From NCBI RefSeq assembly GCF_014132355.1, contig NZ_BLZO01000061.1:1-45405 (forward strand): DNA of 45,405 bases. The letters are read 5' to 3'. The first letter of the stretch is position 1. Each line of letters begins with the position of its first letter. This DNA comes from Okeania sp. KiyG1 (GTDB lineage: Bacteria; Cyanobacteriota; Cyanobacteriia; Cyanobacteriales; Microcoleaceae). A program made the translations under genes and the position numbers. Below the pieces are notes generated by a model. It was not told the origin of the DNA. It was given only the letters and a program-made list of their open reading frames with translations, and made no database searches. Positions 20,901-30,003 of the stretch are shown piece after piece.

Positions 20901-21517
20901 CAGAAGCACTAGCTGCTGCTCGACAGATTCAGGATAAGTATAAACGCGTCCAAGTTCTCAAAACTTTGGCTGGTAAATTCCCAGAAATATTACCAGAAGC
21001 CCTAGCTACTGTTCGAGAGATTCAGGATGATAGATATTGCGCCGAAATTCTCAATGCTTTGACTAATAAATTGACACCAGAAATATTACCAGAAGCAGTA
21101 GCTACTGCTCGACAGATTCAGGATGAGTATAGTCGTGCTAGATATCTTAGAGCTTTGGTTGAAAAATTGACACTAGAATTATTACCAGAAGCTCTAGCTG
21201 TTGCTCGACAGATTCAGAGTAAGAAATATCGCGCTAGTGTTCTCAAGGCTTTGAGTAAAAAATTGATACAAATGCCAAAAACTAAACTCTACCCCCTATG
21301 GCAAAATCTCCTTTATACCTTATCTCTTCAGACTTGCCCTAATTTAATCTCAGACATAAAAGCATTAAATCCCACAATCCTTTTTTTAGGAGGTGAAAAA
21401 GCAAGCAACAACACAGCCATCGCTATTGAAGATGTTTTCCGATGGTGGGGTTTTCGGTTACCAAAAGAGACTGTTTCAAATTCCTTTCTAATTCTTCTAC
21501 CTATTAGAGAGAAATAA
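17936..21517 (+). CDS. STAND (NB-ARC) ATPase with ~16 helical repeats
   Basis: The 1193-residue intact paralogue of the split gene is probably a signalling or defence ATP switch. The P-loop GLGAVGKST is at residues 54-62, followed by LLVVDDAR, VLVTTRE, LRYLPLALELAAAQ and a winged-helix end YRLNDLFHELAR, where the MHD-type His is Asn. Only about 20 residues precede the NB-ARC core, so no effector domain is visible. The linker LPNDGYIHQHLVWHLEKA is followed by about 16 repeats of 30-38 residues (LTPELLPEALAAARQIQ..) and a C-terminal cap like that of the paralogue, then a 20-residue extension. The start is the ATG at 17937 (MTQQNMPGLSPNIFQ) or just upstream. A matrixin-like protease gene follows 68 bp later. 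Confidence 0.9.
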   Translation: MTQQNMPGLSPNIFQAPPLPRYYVDRLECSQNLKARLLTNSSDTQAIVVTAIHGLGAVGKSTLATALAYDNDVQSHFADGILWVTLGKEPNILPMLSGWVQALGDYNFKPTSVEATANHLRTLLDDKSVLLVVDDARSPAHAQIFNLGGKRCKVLVTTREKANADFLKAETYSLDVMTLPQSMELLSQKLGREITGEEAKQAEALVKKLRYLPLALELAAAQVEDGISWQVLLADIKRESWLKAKDGNISWRILLTDILQEMGLKIFDQPGTRDVTEEASLKQLSLTALLNSSLKRLTPKTRENFIWLGILPENVTITQGMAALLWDMDDESDARDELEYLRSKAFLLDGIPLADGKSTYRLNDLFHELARNLLTAPLKPRRRESISGLGIGMAEAHGIFLEKYRKLTDNNLWHTLPNDGYIHQHLVWHLEKAGKIDEIHRLLAEESKSGAHGWYETCQHLRKTGIFINDVARAWKLAEIDSDDGKLPQVVSLQCRYALVTASINSLAAELPVDLLVPLMYSPEQALAYALQKPEPRDKVYYLAKVVDYLPENLKNQALSEALAAARKIRKERDRTPALIALADKLTPEILPEAMATALKLRHTGEEYRTQVLVAFADKLIPQLLPEFLIAALEISNCTNRLQLIDALTERLTPELLPEVLATVRQIRNDHYRARGIAPLADKLPEILPELLAIARQIESEQRRSEALAELSDKLTPELLPELLAAVRQIQSDMYRTKTLAALSDKLTSELLPELLAAARQIQSDMYRAKALAALANRLPEILPEALAAARQIQDELSRAQALAALANRLPEILPEALAAARQIQFDKYRGDHGDQYRIGLLKTLVEKLTPEVLPEALAFARDIKSDRYRAEAMRYLAKKLTPEVLPEALAFTRQIQDNRFHFLALYQILASDVLPNNLTPELLPEALAAAQKIQDEALRAHALGYSLGDKLTPELLPEALAAARQIQSEEDRGRVLSYLAGKLPEILPEALAAARQIQDKYKRVQVLKTLAGKFPEILPEALATVREIQDDRYCAEILNALTNKLTPEILPEAVATARQIQDEYSRARYLRALVEKLTLELLPEALAVARQIQSKKYRASVLKALSKKLIQMPKTKLYPLWQNLLYTLSLQTCPNLISDIKALNPTILFLGGEKASNNTAIAIEDVFRWWGFRLPKETVSNSFLILLPIREK

Positions 21518-21585
21518 AAAAATACCAACATAGTTACCACCTTTTCTCAGAGAAACTATATTGAAAAGTTTTACAGATTTCCATA

Positions 21586-22371
21586 ATGTTTGTTAACAGA
21601 ATACTATTGACTTACTTGCGCTTATTTTTTTTAGGGTTTGCTGTTTGGATGCTAGCTTTCTATTTTTTGATTTCAAATCCTAATGTAGAGGTTAATGCTC
21701 AAGATTTACCTCCTCTAAAAACTTACCCCTTACCACCAACTTTGGCACAATGGAATGACACCAGTAATAGCGGTGATTATTTCGATCGCATTGAAGTTCA
21801 GGATGTAGGTTATTTAATTTGGTCGCAGTTTCCCATTAAAGTTTATGTAGAATCTTCTCAAAAGACTGAAAAATCAGAAAATAACCTATTTTCTAGCTCT
21901 GTTAAATCAACTCCTGACTCCTTACAAAAGGTATCTCGCTCTCGTCAATGGGCTAATACTGTAATAGATGCTATCTGGGAATGGAATACTTATTTACCCT
22001 TGCAAATAGTAGACAACCCAGAAATTGCCGATATCAAAATTTTTAACAAACGACCTCCTTTAACCCCCGGAAAATTAAGAGCGCGTTCTGCGGAGACTAG
22101 CTATCAGCTACATCGAGATGAGAACGGAACTTTATCTCAGAGTTTTATAATTTTGTTAAGTCCAATGCAAGTAGGTAAATATCTCCCTGCTGCTGCTCGT
22201 CACGAATTCGGTCATGCTTTAGGTATTTGGGGTCATAGTCCTGAAAAAAGTGATGTTATGTATTATTCTCAGGTGGCAGAACCTCCTCCTATTTCCGCTA
22301 GGGACATTAATACTCTGAAACGGATTTATTTGCAAACAACTAGATTAGGGGTTCAAGAATTTAGAATTTAG
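21586..22371 (+). CDS. Matrixin-like zinc metalloprotease, membrane anchored
   Basis: The 261-residue protein has a hydrophobic signal anchor at about residues 8-31 (LLTYLRLFFLGFAVWMLAFY), so it is exported or periplasmic. The zinc site HEFGHALGIWGH fits HExxHxxGxxH of metzincins. A downstream VMYYSQ supplies the Met-turn, as in M10-type matrixins. The middle contains AIWEWNTYLPLQIVDNPEIA, typical of bacterial matrixin-like proteins. The last codons and the stop are made from the AGAATTT heptamer array that begins here (QEFRI, then TAG). It lies 68 bp after the STAND gene on the same strand and could be co-transcribed. A functional link is only a guess. Confidence 0.9.
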   Translation: MFVNRILLTYLRLFFLGFAVWMLAFYFLISNPNVEVNAQDLPPLKTYPLPPTLAQWNDTSNSGDYFDRIEVQDVGYLIWSQFPIKVYVESSQKTEKSENNLFSSSVKSTPDSLQKVSRSRQWANTVIDAIWEWNTYLPLQIVDNPEIADIKIFNKRPPLTPGKLRARSAETSYQLHRDENGTLSQSFIILLSPMQVGKYLPAAARHEFGHALGIWGHSPEKSDVMYYSQVAEPPPISARDINTLKRIYLQTTRLGVQEFRI

Positions 22372-22418
22372 AATTTAGAATTTAGAATTTAGAATTTAGA
22401 ATTTAGAATTTAGAATTA
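22356..22418. repeat. Tandem heptamer AGAATTT, about nine copies
   Basis: An uninterrupted run of AGAATTT begins inside the last codons of the metalloprotease gene and supplies its stop codon. It ends at the MITE starting at 22421. Any gain or loss of a unit would not change the protein end, because the first units already contain the stop. Confidence 0.9.
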
Positions 22419-22420
22419 TA

Positions 22421-22652
22421 TCATGTCCGGTAGCATCGGTATTGTATAGCTAAAGTAAGGAAGAAGGAAGAAGGAAGACCGAAGTTGGAAAAACCTTAAA
22501 TATGGTAGATATTTCCCTAGCTTTTATAGCCCTAGGCATTAAGGTGTTTGACATGAATAGAAGCAGCAAACCCAAATGTATTTCCCTGTTGCCTATTGTT
22601 TTCCGGAGCTGTTGCCTTGCCCCTATACACCCTCCGATACTAACGGACATGA
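22421..22652. mobile_element. MITE-like element with TCATGTCC termini and TA flanks
   Basis: The left end TCATGTCCGGTAGCATCGG is inverted at the right end as CCGATACTAACGGACATGA, with two mismatches. Both ends are flanked by TA, as for IS630/Tc1-type target duplications. It is 232 bp with no convincing coding sequence. A GAAGGAA run lies at 22457-22477. Confidence 0.6.
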
Positions 22653-23358
22653 TATTACCTCTTCATTATAAGTAATACCAATTCCCAAAAGTAATGCTAT
22701 ACTTCAGGTATACTTCAACAGTCAAATATTTACCAAGATTCAAAGTCTTTTTTTGACAATTATTAGTCGGTTAGTATAGATTTTTCCTACTTTTAACCTC
22801 TCCCCCACCTCCCCCACTTCCCACACTTCCCTCCTGGGAGGAGGGGCGAGGGTGGGTCCCACCCAATCATACATAGCATTCTTTTTGAGAAATGGTATAA
22901 GAGGATTGGGCCTTGCTGAATTGAAGTATGAATGCGCGATTGTTTGGTTCTCGCCTTCGCCCCCGCTGGTCCCCCATTCAACAAAAAGCGAAGCAACATC
23001 TGGCCTCCCCCGATCCTGCGGGGGACGGGAGGGGGATCGATAAAGGGTGACTTTTAGAGTTTTATTCCCCCAATTTTGGGGGCTAGGGGCTTGCATCATA
23101 CCCAGAATCAGCAACGCCGAGGATTGGGTCAAAGGATTTTTTCTTTCTTGGTCTCATGGATATGGCGAGGGGACCCGCTCTTATCAGAGCCGCTTTCCTA
23201 GCGGAATGCTATCGCAAACGCTTTATATGTTGCGGAGCAAAACGCCACCCCTCGACCGCTTTTTCTCCATGAATGGAGAGGCTTTATACCTGAATTTTTC
23301 GGTAAAATTCATAATGGAAAAAGCTTTAATTAATCAATAATTAAGAGGAGTTAGAAAT
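22653..23358. repeat. Non-coding stretch with nested MITE and hairpin element
   Basis: No gene is seen. A 210-bp MITE occupies 22909-23118. It sits inside an element of the hairpin family whose right part (23119-23313) ends TGAATTTTTCGGTAAAA after the stem TCTCCATGAATGGAGA. A GTTTGCG-type palindromic repeat lies near 23205-23225. The DJ-1/PfpI gene starts right after, with AGAGGAG at 23344-23350 as its probable ribosome binding site. Confidence 0.55.
22909..23118. mobile_element. MITE, GGCGTTGCTGA termini, copy 1
   Basis: The 210-bp element begins GGCCTTGCTGAATT and ends AATCAGCAACGCC. It is flanked by GAGGATTG (22901-22908 and 23119-23126), an 8-bp duplication that could be read as 10 bp. 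It contains G/C-rich hairpin sequence. A nearly identical copy lies at 24103-24311, so the two bracket the DJ-1/PfpI gene in direct orientation. Confidence 0.8.
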
Positions 23359-23943
23359 ATGGCAGCAAAAAAAATTCTGATGTTGGTAGGCGACTATGTA
23401 GAAGACTATGAAGTAATGGTACCTTTTCAAGCATTACAAATGGTTGGTCACACAGTACACGCTGTTTGCCCTGACAAAACTTCCGGTCAAACTATCAAAA
23501 CCGCTATTCACGACTTTGAAGGCGACCAGACCTATAGCGAAAAACCAGGTCACAACTTTACTTTAAATGCTACCTTCGATGACATAGACCCTAGTAAATA
23601 TGATGCTCTAGTCATTCCTGGTGGTCGCGCTCCAGAATATATTCGCCTCAATGACAAGGTTTTGACAATATGTCAACACTTTGCCGAGCATAACAAAGCG
23701 ATCGCTTCTATTTGTCATGGTCTACAAGTGCTAGCTGCTGCTGGCGTTTTAGAAGGAAAGCGTTGCACTGCTTATCCAGCTTGTAGTCCTGATGTTTTGA
23801 GAGCAGGTGGTAAATATGTAGAAGTAGCTGCAGACCAAGTAGTAGTTGATGATAACTTAGTTACAGCTCCTGCATGGCCTGCTCATCCCCAATGGTTAGC
23901 AGCATTTCTGCAAGTTTTGGGAACTAAGATTATGTTCGGTTAA
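23359..23943 (+). CDS. DJ-1/PfpI family protein
   Basis: The 194-residue cytosolic protein belongs to the DJ-1/PfpI superfamily, whose members act as glyoxalases, chaperones or proteases. The exact activity cannot be told here. The nucleophile elbow Cys is at about residue 119 in [10 protein letters not shown], and the conserved Glu is probably in [17 protein letters not shown] near residue 15. [12 protein letters not shown] is also typical. The ATG at 23359 has AGAGGAG 8 bp upstream. The gene is isolated between two copies of one MITE, and no operon partner is present. Confidence 0.93.
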   Translation: MAAKKILMLVGDYVEDYEVMVPFQALQMVGHTVHAVCPDKTSGQTIKTAIHDFEGDQTYSEKPGHNFTLNATFDDIDPSKYDALVIPGGRAPEYIRLNDKVLTICQHFAEHNKAIASICHGLQVLAAAGVLEGKRCTAYPACSPDVLRAGGKYVEVAADQVVVDDNLVTAPAWPAHPQWLAAFLQVLGTKIMFG

Positions 23944-24102
23944 ATACTTATTATATAGTTGGGGGTGAGGAGTAGGGGAGTGGGGGGAGATTGAAGTAAT
24001 TATAGAATTATCAACATATCAAGACTTACGCATAACTACCACATACAGCCGTTAACCCCTACAAATGGTCTATACTCAGAAAAGTAAGTATAGCACTACA
24101 AG

Positions 24103-24311
24103 GGCGTTGCTGAATTGAAGTATGAATGCGCGATTGTTTGGTTCTGGTAAGCCCCCGCTGGTCCCCCATTCAACAAAAAGCGCAGCAACATCTGGCTTCC
24201 CCCGATCCTGCGGGGGACGGGAGGGGATAAAACGGGGGACTTTTAGAGTTTTATTCCCCCCAAAGTTGGGGGGTTAGGGGGACTTGCATCATACCCAGAA
24301 TCAGCAACGCC
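24103..24311. mobile_element. MITE, GGCGTTGCTGA termini, copy 2
   Basis: The 209-bp element begins GGCGTTGCTGAATT and ends TCAGCAACGCC, flanked by a perfect 11-bp duplication AGCACTACAAG (24092-24102 and 24312-24322). The host sequence is itself a dispersed repeat. Its uninterrupted form is at about 33279-33318 on the opposite strand, which confirms the insertion point. Confidence 0.85.
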
Positions 24312-24371
24312 AGCACTACAAGAATTGGGCGCGGACATTTTTCAATGCATAAGAAGTACAGAGATTAGCAG

Positions 24372-24457
24372 TTTTGACTACTCCCCGGACTTAAGTCACA
24401 GGGATTCTAAGTTGATACTACGCAACACCGATAAATCCATGTTGCTTCGTTTTTTCG
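24372..24457 (-). repeat. IS605-type right-end hairpin relic, copy 1
   Basis: On the minus strand the sequence runs through GAATCCCTGTGACTTAAGTC to GGGGAGTAGTCAAAA. This layout matches the right end of the window's tnpB elements (GAATCCC, hairpin, GGGAGTATGTCAAA). It follows the tnpB C-terminal remnant at 24566-24725, as a right end and its omega RNA region should. A second copy without any tnpB is at 26395-26478. Confidence 0.5.
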
Positions 24458-24565
24458 AGCGCTGACCAAAGATACACTCTCTGGGGACAAGTCAAAGTGC
24501 CCCTACACAGTCGGCTTAAGTAGGGGCGAACGGCCGTTTGCTTCGCATAACTATCGTTAACGCCC

Positions 24566-24725
24566 CTACTGCTTTCTGCTTACTTTTGTGATTATATTTG
24601 CAGCCCCATTAAAGCCTGCATTAACACACCAATTATTATCGGTTCTATACAAACCACGCTTTATTCTTTGTCCTGACGGTTTCCAATCATTGGGTTTTTC
24701 ACCATAATTTAGGTAGATTGTTACC
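24566..24725 (-). pseudogene. tnpB: TnpB C-terminal remnant
   Basis: The minus strand encodes LNYGEKPNDWKPSGQRIKRG, then LYRTDNNWCVNAGFNGAANI and ITKVSRKQ, and a stop. This resembles the end of long IS1341-type TnpB proteins (RGLYRT..NADxNGAANI). The third RuvC Asp position reads Gly (NAGFNGA). Upstream the frame is closed, so only about 50 codons survive. Between it and the right-end hairpin lies a GTTTGCG-type repeat (near 24525-24565). Confidence 0.6.
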
Positions 24726-24959
24726 ATCTAAATTTGAAACGGGCAGACCGAAAAGTTATTGTATTTAATAATAGCACAGAACAACTAAAGAAGTCTTGTC
24801 TAAACGACTCGTTTGTTTTCATCCCCCGGTTAAAACACGCTTGCTCTCAACGTCGCTTTTCGGTAATGAATGCAAGTGCGGGCATCTTGCCCGCGATGGG
24901 TGTACCTCATAACGCGCGGAAACTGCTATAATAGATAACCAACTAATTTCCTAACTTCT

Positions 24960-26126
24960 CTAGCGGATATATTCCTTGAGGATACTATTACGATTTGGAT
25001 GTCGTAACTTCCTGAGAGCTTTTGCTTCAATTTGTCGAATTCGCTCGCGAGTCACATTAAATATTTGACCAATTTCTTCTAAAGTTTTCATCCGACCATC
25101 ATCCAAACCATATCGTAAGCGTAATACATCCCTTTCTCGTGGACTTAAACTATTTAAAACACTTTCCAAATCTTCTCGTAGTAAATTTTTGGATACTTGG
25201 TCTTCAGGAGTTTCCCCATCTGACTCAATAAAATCTCCCAGTCGAGAATCTTCTTCTTTTCCGATCGGAGTTTCCAGAGATATTGGCAGTTGAGCTGACT
25301 TAGCAATAAAACGCAACTTTTCAATGGTCATTTCCATGTGAGTTGCTATTTCTTCTTCTGTGGGTTTGCGACCCATTTCTTGAGAAAGAAGTTTGGTCGT
25401 TTTCTTAATCCGAGATATAGTTTCATACAGATGAACTGGTAGACGAATAGTTCGAGATTGGTCTGCGATCGCTCTGGTAATAGCTTGACGAATCCACCAA
25501 GTTGCATAAGTACTAAATTTATACCCCTTTTCATGGTCAAATTTTTCTGCAGCTCGAATTAATCCCAAACTACCTTCTTGAATCAAATCTTGGAATGACA
25601 AACCTCGGTTCATGTACTTTTTGGCGATCGAGACCACTAGACGTAGGTTAGACTGTACCATTTTTTCTTTAGCTCTACGTCCAAGTATTAAGCGACGCTT
25701 AAACTTTAACAATTCCATGTCTACAGCATCAGCCCACTCACTAACTTGTGGTTCCCGGTCTAAATGGTACATTAGTTCTTCTCGAATTCGCTCCAATTCC
25801 AGTAAATCTGCAATTTTACGCGCTAGTTCGATTTCTTCATCAGCTCTTAATAGCCTAATTCGTCCTATTTCTTGTAGATAAAGACGAATAGAATCTTCAG
25901 TGTAATGCTTTTTTTTGCCCGCAGCCGCAGTCTTAGTACGAGACTTAGCAACTTTACCAGACTTCAGGTAGTTCTCATCAGACTGAGCATCTGTATATCC
26001 TTCTCTCTCTGTAATTAAGATTTCTAACTCATTATCTGGTTGTCTGGCTGGGGTTTGCGGAAACAATTCGCTAGGATCTAGCTCAGGCTGAATGGTGGGT
26101 TCGATTACGTTGTTAGTCTGGATCAT
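24960..26126 (-). CDS. rpoD: Principal RNA polymerase sigma factor (RpoD/SigA type)
   Basis: The 388-residue group 1 sigma-70 factor directs RNA polymerase to -10/-35 promoters. Region 1.2 is at [20 protein letters not shown]. Region 2 follows ([20 protein letters not shown] and [20 protein letters not shown]), then region 3 and region 4.2 ([20 protein letters not shown]). The N-terminus is short and carries a basic [18 protein letters not shown] stretch, as in cyanobacterial SigA. GAGGAA lies about 7 bp before the ATG at 26126. The gene is flanked by two right-end relics of one tnpB element family. It stands alone, with a long non-coding region upstream. Confidence 0.95.
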   Translation of the reverse strand: MIQTNNVIEPTIQPELDPSELFPQTPARQPDNELEILITEREGYTDAQSDENYLKSGKVAKSRTKTAAAGKKKHYTEDSIRLYLQEIGRIRLLRADEEIELARKIADLLELERIREELMYHLDREPQVSEWADAVDMELLKFKRRLILGRRAKEKMVQSNLRLVVSIAKKYMNRGLSFQDLIQEGSLGLIRAAEKFDHEKGYKFSTYATWWIRQAITRAIADQSRTIRLPVHLYETISRIKKTTKLLSQEMGRKPTEEEIATHMEMTIEKLRFIAKSAQLPISLETPIGKEEDSRLGDFIESDGETPEDQVSKNLLREDLESVLNSLSPRERDVLRLRYGLDDGRMKTLEEIGQIFNVTRERIRQIEAKALRKLRHPNRNSILKEYIR

Positions 26127-26394
26127 GTCGCGTTCCTCATGCTCCTTTAATTGAAGAATAAATTACTTTACAGAAGTTTTCTGTCTATCTGAAGACAGTA
26201 TAGCTAGTGACCAAACCTGTATGGTTTATGTTTGTTCTGGAAAATTAAGCAGTTCCCTAGGTAAGCTTTGAATAAATATTTATTTATTCAGGGCTTACTT
26301 TATTAATATTGAACTTTTTTCCCTCGTATTTAGAGTGTCAGATTCTGGCTGGTAGTCATGCCAACATCATTTTCTTTCTCCTCACTAAACTGTT

Positions 26395-26478
26395 TTTTGA
26401 CTACTCCCTGGACTCAAGTCACGGGGATTCTAAGTAGATACTACGCCACAGGATCAATCCTTGTTGCTCCGTTCCTCG
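26395..26478 (-). repeat. IS605-type right-end hairpin relic, copy 2 (orphan)
   Basis: It closely matches 24372-24457 over about 85 bp in the same orientation, including the TTTTGACTACTCC end and the GGGGATTCTAAG hairpin arm. No tnpB coding sequence is attached. The two copies bracket rpoD. Confidence 0.5.
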
Positions 26479-27295
26479 CTTTAAAAAATAATTGCCGAGC
26501 ATAATATATTCCCATATTTAGTTAGCTTGTGAGACTGTTCGCAAAAAATGTTAAAATGGGAATTAGATGAGAGTTTTTACTTAGTGACAGCTCCCGTCGC
26601 TAAACTCTTGCGAGCTATAGCGCGGGCTTCTCGTTGACTCCCGGCAACCCGTCGGACATTTCACGTTCGCGCAGCGGCTCCGCAGGAGAAACTTTAGTTT
26701 TACTTCCCCATGCTGCCCCACCACAGAAGGAGTAGAGATTAATTTCTCGCTCTACCTACTTTCGGTGAAAGTTTTACATACAATCAAGCTGTACTTTGAA
26801 TACACAATTCCTTGTAAAACCCCGCACCTTCAGTTGTCTAGGTTTATTTTGTAGGCGGCGCGAGCGCTCTTGAAATAACTTTACCTACATCATTTATTTT
26901 ACCAGCATTTGGCCCACCATTCATCCCGTCGCTAATCCGGAAGGATATAGCCCGGGGCTTCTGGCGGTTGGTGCTAAAGCTTTCAGCCTATTAACAATTA
27001 AAGGAAACAGACGCAGCTAATCTCAAATTCAAGAAGCGGTCAGCACTCAACAATCATTTTTTTTTACGTTGATCGGGAGATTTTAACCCCTCCTCAACCA
27101 TCCAGCTTTATAGATAGAAGCTAGGGATTTTAACCCAAAGCTGCTAAAAGCTGATAGCTAGTTAATTCATCAGCTACCCATTATTAAAAATGACAACTAT
27201 TTAGACATGAAGGGTGTACTTCATAGTTATCCCCCTTTCCATCCCCACTTTAGAGTTAAGAATTTAGATGAGGGTTTTCATTTCTAATCTAACAG

Positions 27296-27469
27296 ATGAA
27301 AAATAATATGCTAACCATAAACTTTTTACTCTATCCCAGAAAGGGACTAACTATAGCTATTATTTTTTTCTATTATACCTCCTTTTTTTCTTCGCATTTA
27401 CTCTTGCTATTACATCTCCTGTTCATCTTAGGGTTTTTGCTAAGATTTCTAGGTGAATATTTTTATTAG
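27296..27469 (+). CDS. Possible small hydrophobic protein (57 aa), doubtful
   Basis: The ATG at 27296 opens a 57-codon frame with two strongly hydrophobic parts (GLTIAIIFFYYTSFF and LLLLLHLLFILGFLL) separated by few polar residues. There is no Shine-Dalgarno, and the T-rich DNA would give hydrophobic codons by chance. I list it only because it is the single open stretch in a long gene-free region. Confidence 0.15.
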   Translation: MKNNMLTINFLLYPRKGLTIAIIFFYYTSFFSSHLLLLLHLLFILGFLLRFLGEYFY

Positions 27470-28391
27470 TTTCATGCTAGCAATAATTTATACATTAATT
27501 ACCTCCACTATTTATCATGTTGAATTTAGAGAAATATTGCTAGTTTTTTCATACATAGAACTTAATTTTAACTATAGATAAAATTTTTGCCAAGCTGTGG
27601 ATAGTTCATATTTTCAAGACTTGGCTATCGGTATTCTTACTGATTCCTACATTATTATAATTAATTTTACTCTATCCGCCATAGTTTAAATCTAATTAGT
27701 TAGGGAAAAACTGAGTACTTCCCAGTTTAACAACTTAATTCGAGCAAAAGTCACTCTTATATTATCCTCATACTTATGATTTTTTATAGTTATGGTTATT
27801 ACATATCTATTCTTCTGTAATCTAACACAGGTTAATTAATTATTTTAATTTTCATCTTAATTCTCACACTTTGGTGTCAATCTTGAGATAATACCAAATA
27901 ATTTCTATATTTGTAATTTGTTAATTGTTTTATTGTAACTTTGGAGCTAACCTGTGAACAAAAAACTCTCAAGGTAGACTTCATAATCTGAAAATCTCTA
28001 AACTTAGATATTTTGCTACTCTCAATAATACTTATCCTTTAAATCAATGACTATATCAAATCTTCCCATACCCGGTATTATAACAGATACTCCTTATATT
28101 TAAGTTATCTCAAACTTGATCAATTAGGATTAAATATTACGTTAAGAGAAATTAAATTTTTGATGTTAAACAGTTACCATTGAGATTTATGAGTCAACTT
28201 TTGTAAAAACAATATTAAGATTTTGAAAATAGAAAATGTGAAATCAATTCAGTGCAAGGGCTGAATATGAAGATAGTTAATATTAACTGCTAAACATAAA
28301 TAAAGTAACAAACTACAATTTTTACCAGAAATTGATATTTATTAAGATTTATTAATTTAAGTATGTCTTTCTCATATTTGCAGATTTATTA

Positions 28392-29003
28392 TCAATAAGA
28401 ACCTTTTCTCAAAAATTTGATGTAGTTTTCAACAAAAGGGCGAGTAATCTTTCTGTTAGTAATTCTTTGCCCACTATGATAGTGAATCTGAGCATGAACA
28501 TGATAACCAGAAGTTCTTCCTGTAAGTCCTTGAATACCAATTGATTGTCCTTTCTTAATTCTTGTTCCTGTTCTTGGTGGAGAACCTTGAACTAAATGGC
28601 CCATCAACCAATAATAATTAGTCCCATCACACATAAGTTCAACTATCTGACCTGCACCATGGGCGGTGGTAAAACTTCCATTTTTGCCTTGAAATCTAGT
28701 TCTACGGATAGTTCCTTGACAGGGCGCTGGAATGGGAATTTTTAATTTACCATTTTGCTCTAGAGTAAAATCGTAAGCTCCAGGAGGAGTATCATCAATA
28801 AAATAGGGTGTATGAACTACATAAGGGAGAAACCGAGCGGATTTGCCATAGTATGGGGGAAACAATGGACTAATTTTGTGGAAGTTATCTTGTACCCATT
28901 CTTGAACAATGTCAATTTTTTTTATAGTTTGCTCGAAAATTTTGACTCCTGTTTTTACGAAAGGAGCTAACACTGTTATATAGATCAAAGATATAAAGAT
29001 CAA
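28392..29003 (-). CDS. LytM/M23-like peptidase domain protein, membrane anchored
   Basis: The protein is about 203 residues with an N-terminal hydrophobic segment (LIYITVLAPFV) and a C-terminal M23-like beta domain. The second metal region is clear: WLMGHL, then HVHAQIH (HxH). The first motif, usually HxxxD, appears as PPGAYDF without an obvious His, so the enzyme may be non-catalytic, as many LytM factors are. Such proteins cut or regulate peptidoglycan cleavage in the periplasm. The start is uncertain. The frame is open about 50 bp upstream of the TTG at 29003 but has no ATG, so the N-terminus may be lost or use a rare codon. No neighbours suggest an operon. Confidence 0.7.
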   Translation of the reverse strand: MIFISLIYITVLAPFVKTGVKIFEQTIKKIDIVQEWVQDNFHKISPLFPPYYGKSARFLPYVVHTPYFIDDTPPGAYDFTLEQNGKLKIPIPAPCQGTIRRTRFQGKNGSFTTAHGAGQIVELMCDGTNYYWLMGHLVQGSPPRTGTRIKKGQSIGIQGLTGRTSGYHVHAQIHYHSGQRITNRKITRPFVENYIKFLRKGSY

Positions 29004-29798
29004 AAAAACTAGAAAATTTTTAATACTGCCAGCATGGCGATTATCTTTGCGTGAAAGGCAAGTTGTTTAATTATCAAAAAAATGGTAATTGAGCGTGTAT
29101 TCTTGAATTTTTAGATATTTTATTATGTTTTAATTTGAGCAGAGATTTTTTGAAAAAATTGCATAATTTAATTTTTATTATTACAATCAATTGGGAATTA
29201 AAAGACAATACGGTTGGACAAAAATCAAGATGATTTTCAAAAAATTATCTTGATGTATCAAAAACTTATAGATTATTCTATTCCTTCCTCAAGGTAAATA
29301 GAAGCAAACTATGTACCAATGGATAAATGAATAGTAATGAATAGTTTTGAAACATATTCTAACCGTAGAATTTAAAGAAGAAGATTAATTGATTTTGGTG
29401 TTTTTTTAGTTTGATATAAAATTCTTCATTCTGTATCTGCTAAATTCCAGATATTGAGAGTAAAAAATATAAATTTTTAGACTTTATTTCTATATATATT
29501 AGCAATCCTCCATCATTTGTAAAATATTCAAAACATACATAATAAGCTTGAAACTTTTCCTTCTATAACCTGTTACTTTTGTTTTCTGGATCAAAAATTG
29601 TTTGTTATACAGTAATTTCATTTGAGTTGCTCCAACAAACTGGCAGCTTTTAGGCAAAAGTTAATCATGCTAGAGGCAATAGGTCGGAAGGTTTGCCCGA
29701 CTTTTTAGTTTTAGTAAATAACCAACTCTTGTTTGACATCTATACTTTAGGCCAGCTTCAATTACGTCAAACTTTAAATCGGACTAAATCTACTTTCA

Positions 29799-30003
29799 AC
29801 AATGAATAATGAATAATGAATAATGAATAATTACCTCTCCTTGAAACAAGAGGATTGACAAAGAGATGAAAATTTTTCTTCTCTTGGTCCATTGGATATG
29901 GCGCAGGTTTCGGAGCCATCCCATCCTAACGGACTGCTCCGCAAACGACCGCTTATTATCCCCGATCAAGGGGAGGCGCATACCCACAATTTTTCGGTAA
30001 AAA
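29799..30003 (+). repeat. Heptamer-hairpin element, copy with AATGAAT array
   Basis: An AATGAAT array (29799-29831) is followed by TACCTCTCCTTGAAACA, a variable core with a GTTTGCG-type palindrome near 29925-29950, the hairpin CCCCGATCAAGGGG, then AGGCGCATACCCACAA and TTTTTCGGTAAAA. The same order of parts is seen at 23119-23313, 33161-33270, 38331-38453 and inverted at 31655-31781. Confidence 0.65.

Larger units (their letters stand above)
26127..28391. other. Long non-coding stretch upstream of rpoD
   Basis: No convincing gene is seen in about 2.2 kb. It holds an AT-rich palindrome (around 26269-26290), the right-end relic at 26395-26478, and a GC-richer segment at 26575-27000. That segment reads on the minus strand as the debris of another tnpB right end (GAGAAGCCCGCGCTATAG). 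The rest is AT-rich sequence with frequent stops. The rpoD promoter must lie here but cannot be placed. Confidence 0.5.

Noticed and set aside
22450-23340. Short frames on both strands around the MITE at 22909
   Set aside because: They read through MITE and hairpin repeats. The same DNA at 24103 gives different frames, so no protein is conserved.
24734-24931. 65-codon frame before rpoD
   Set aside because: Contains translated non-coding repeat (GCGGGCATCTTGCCCGC and CGCGGAAACTGCT types found elsewhere in intergenic DNA).
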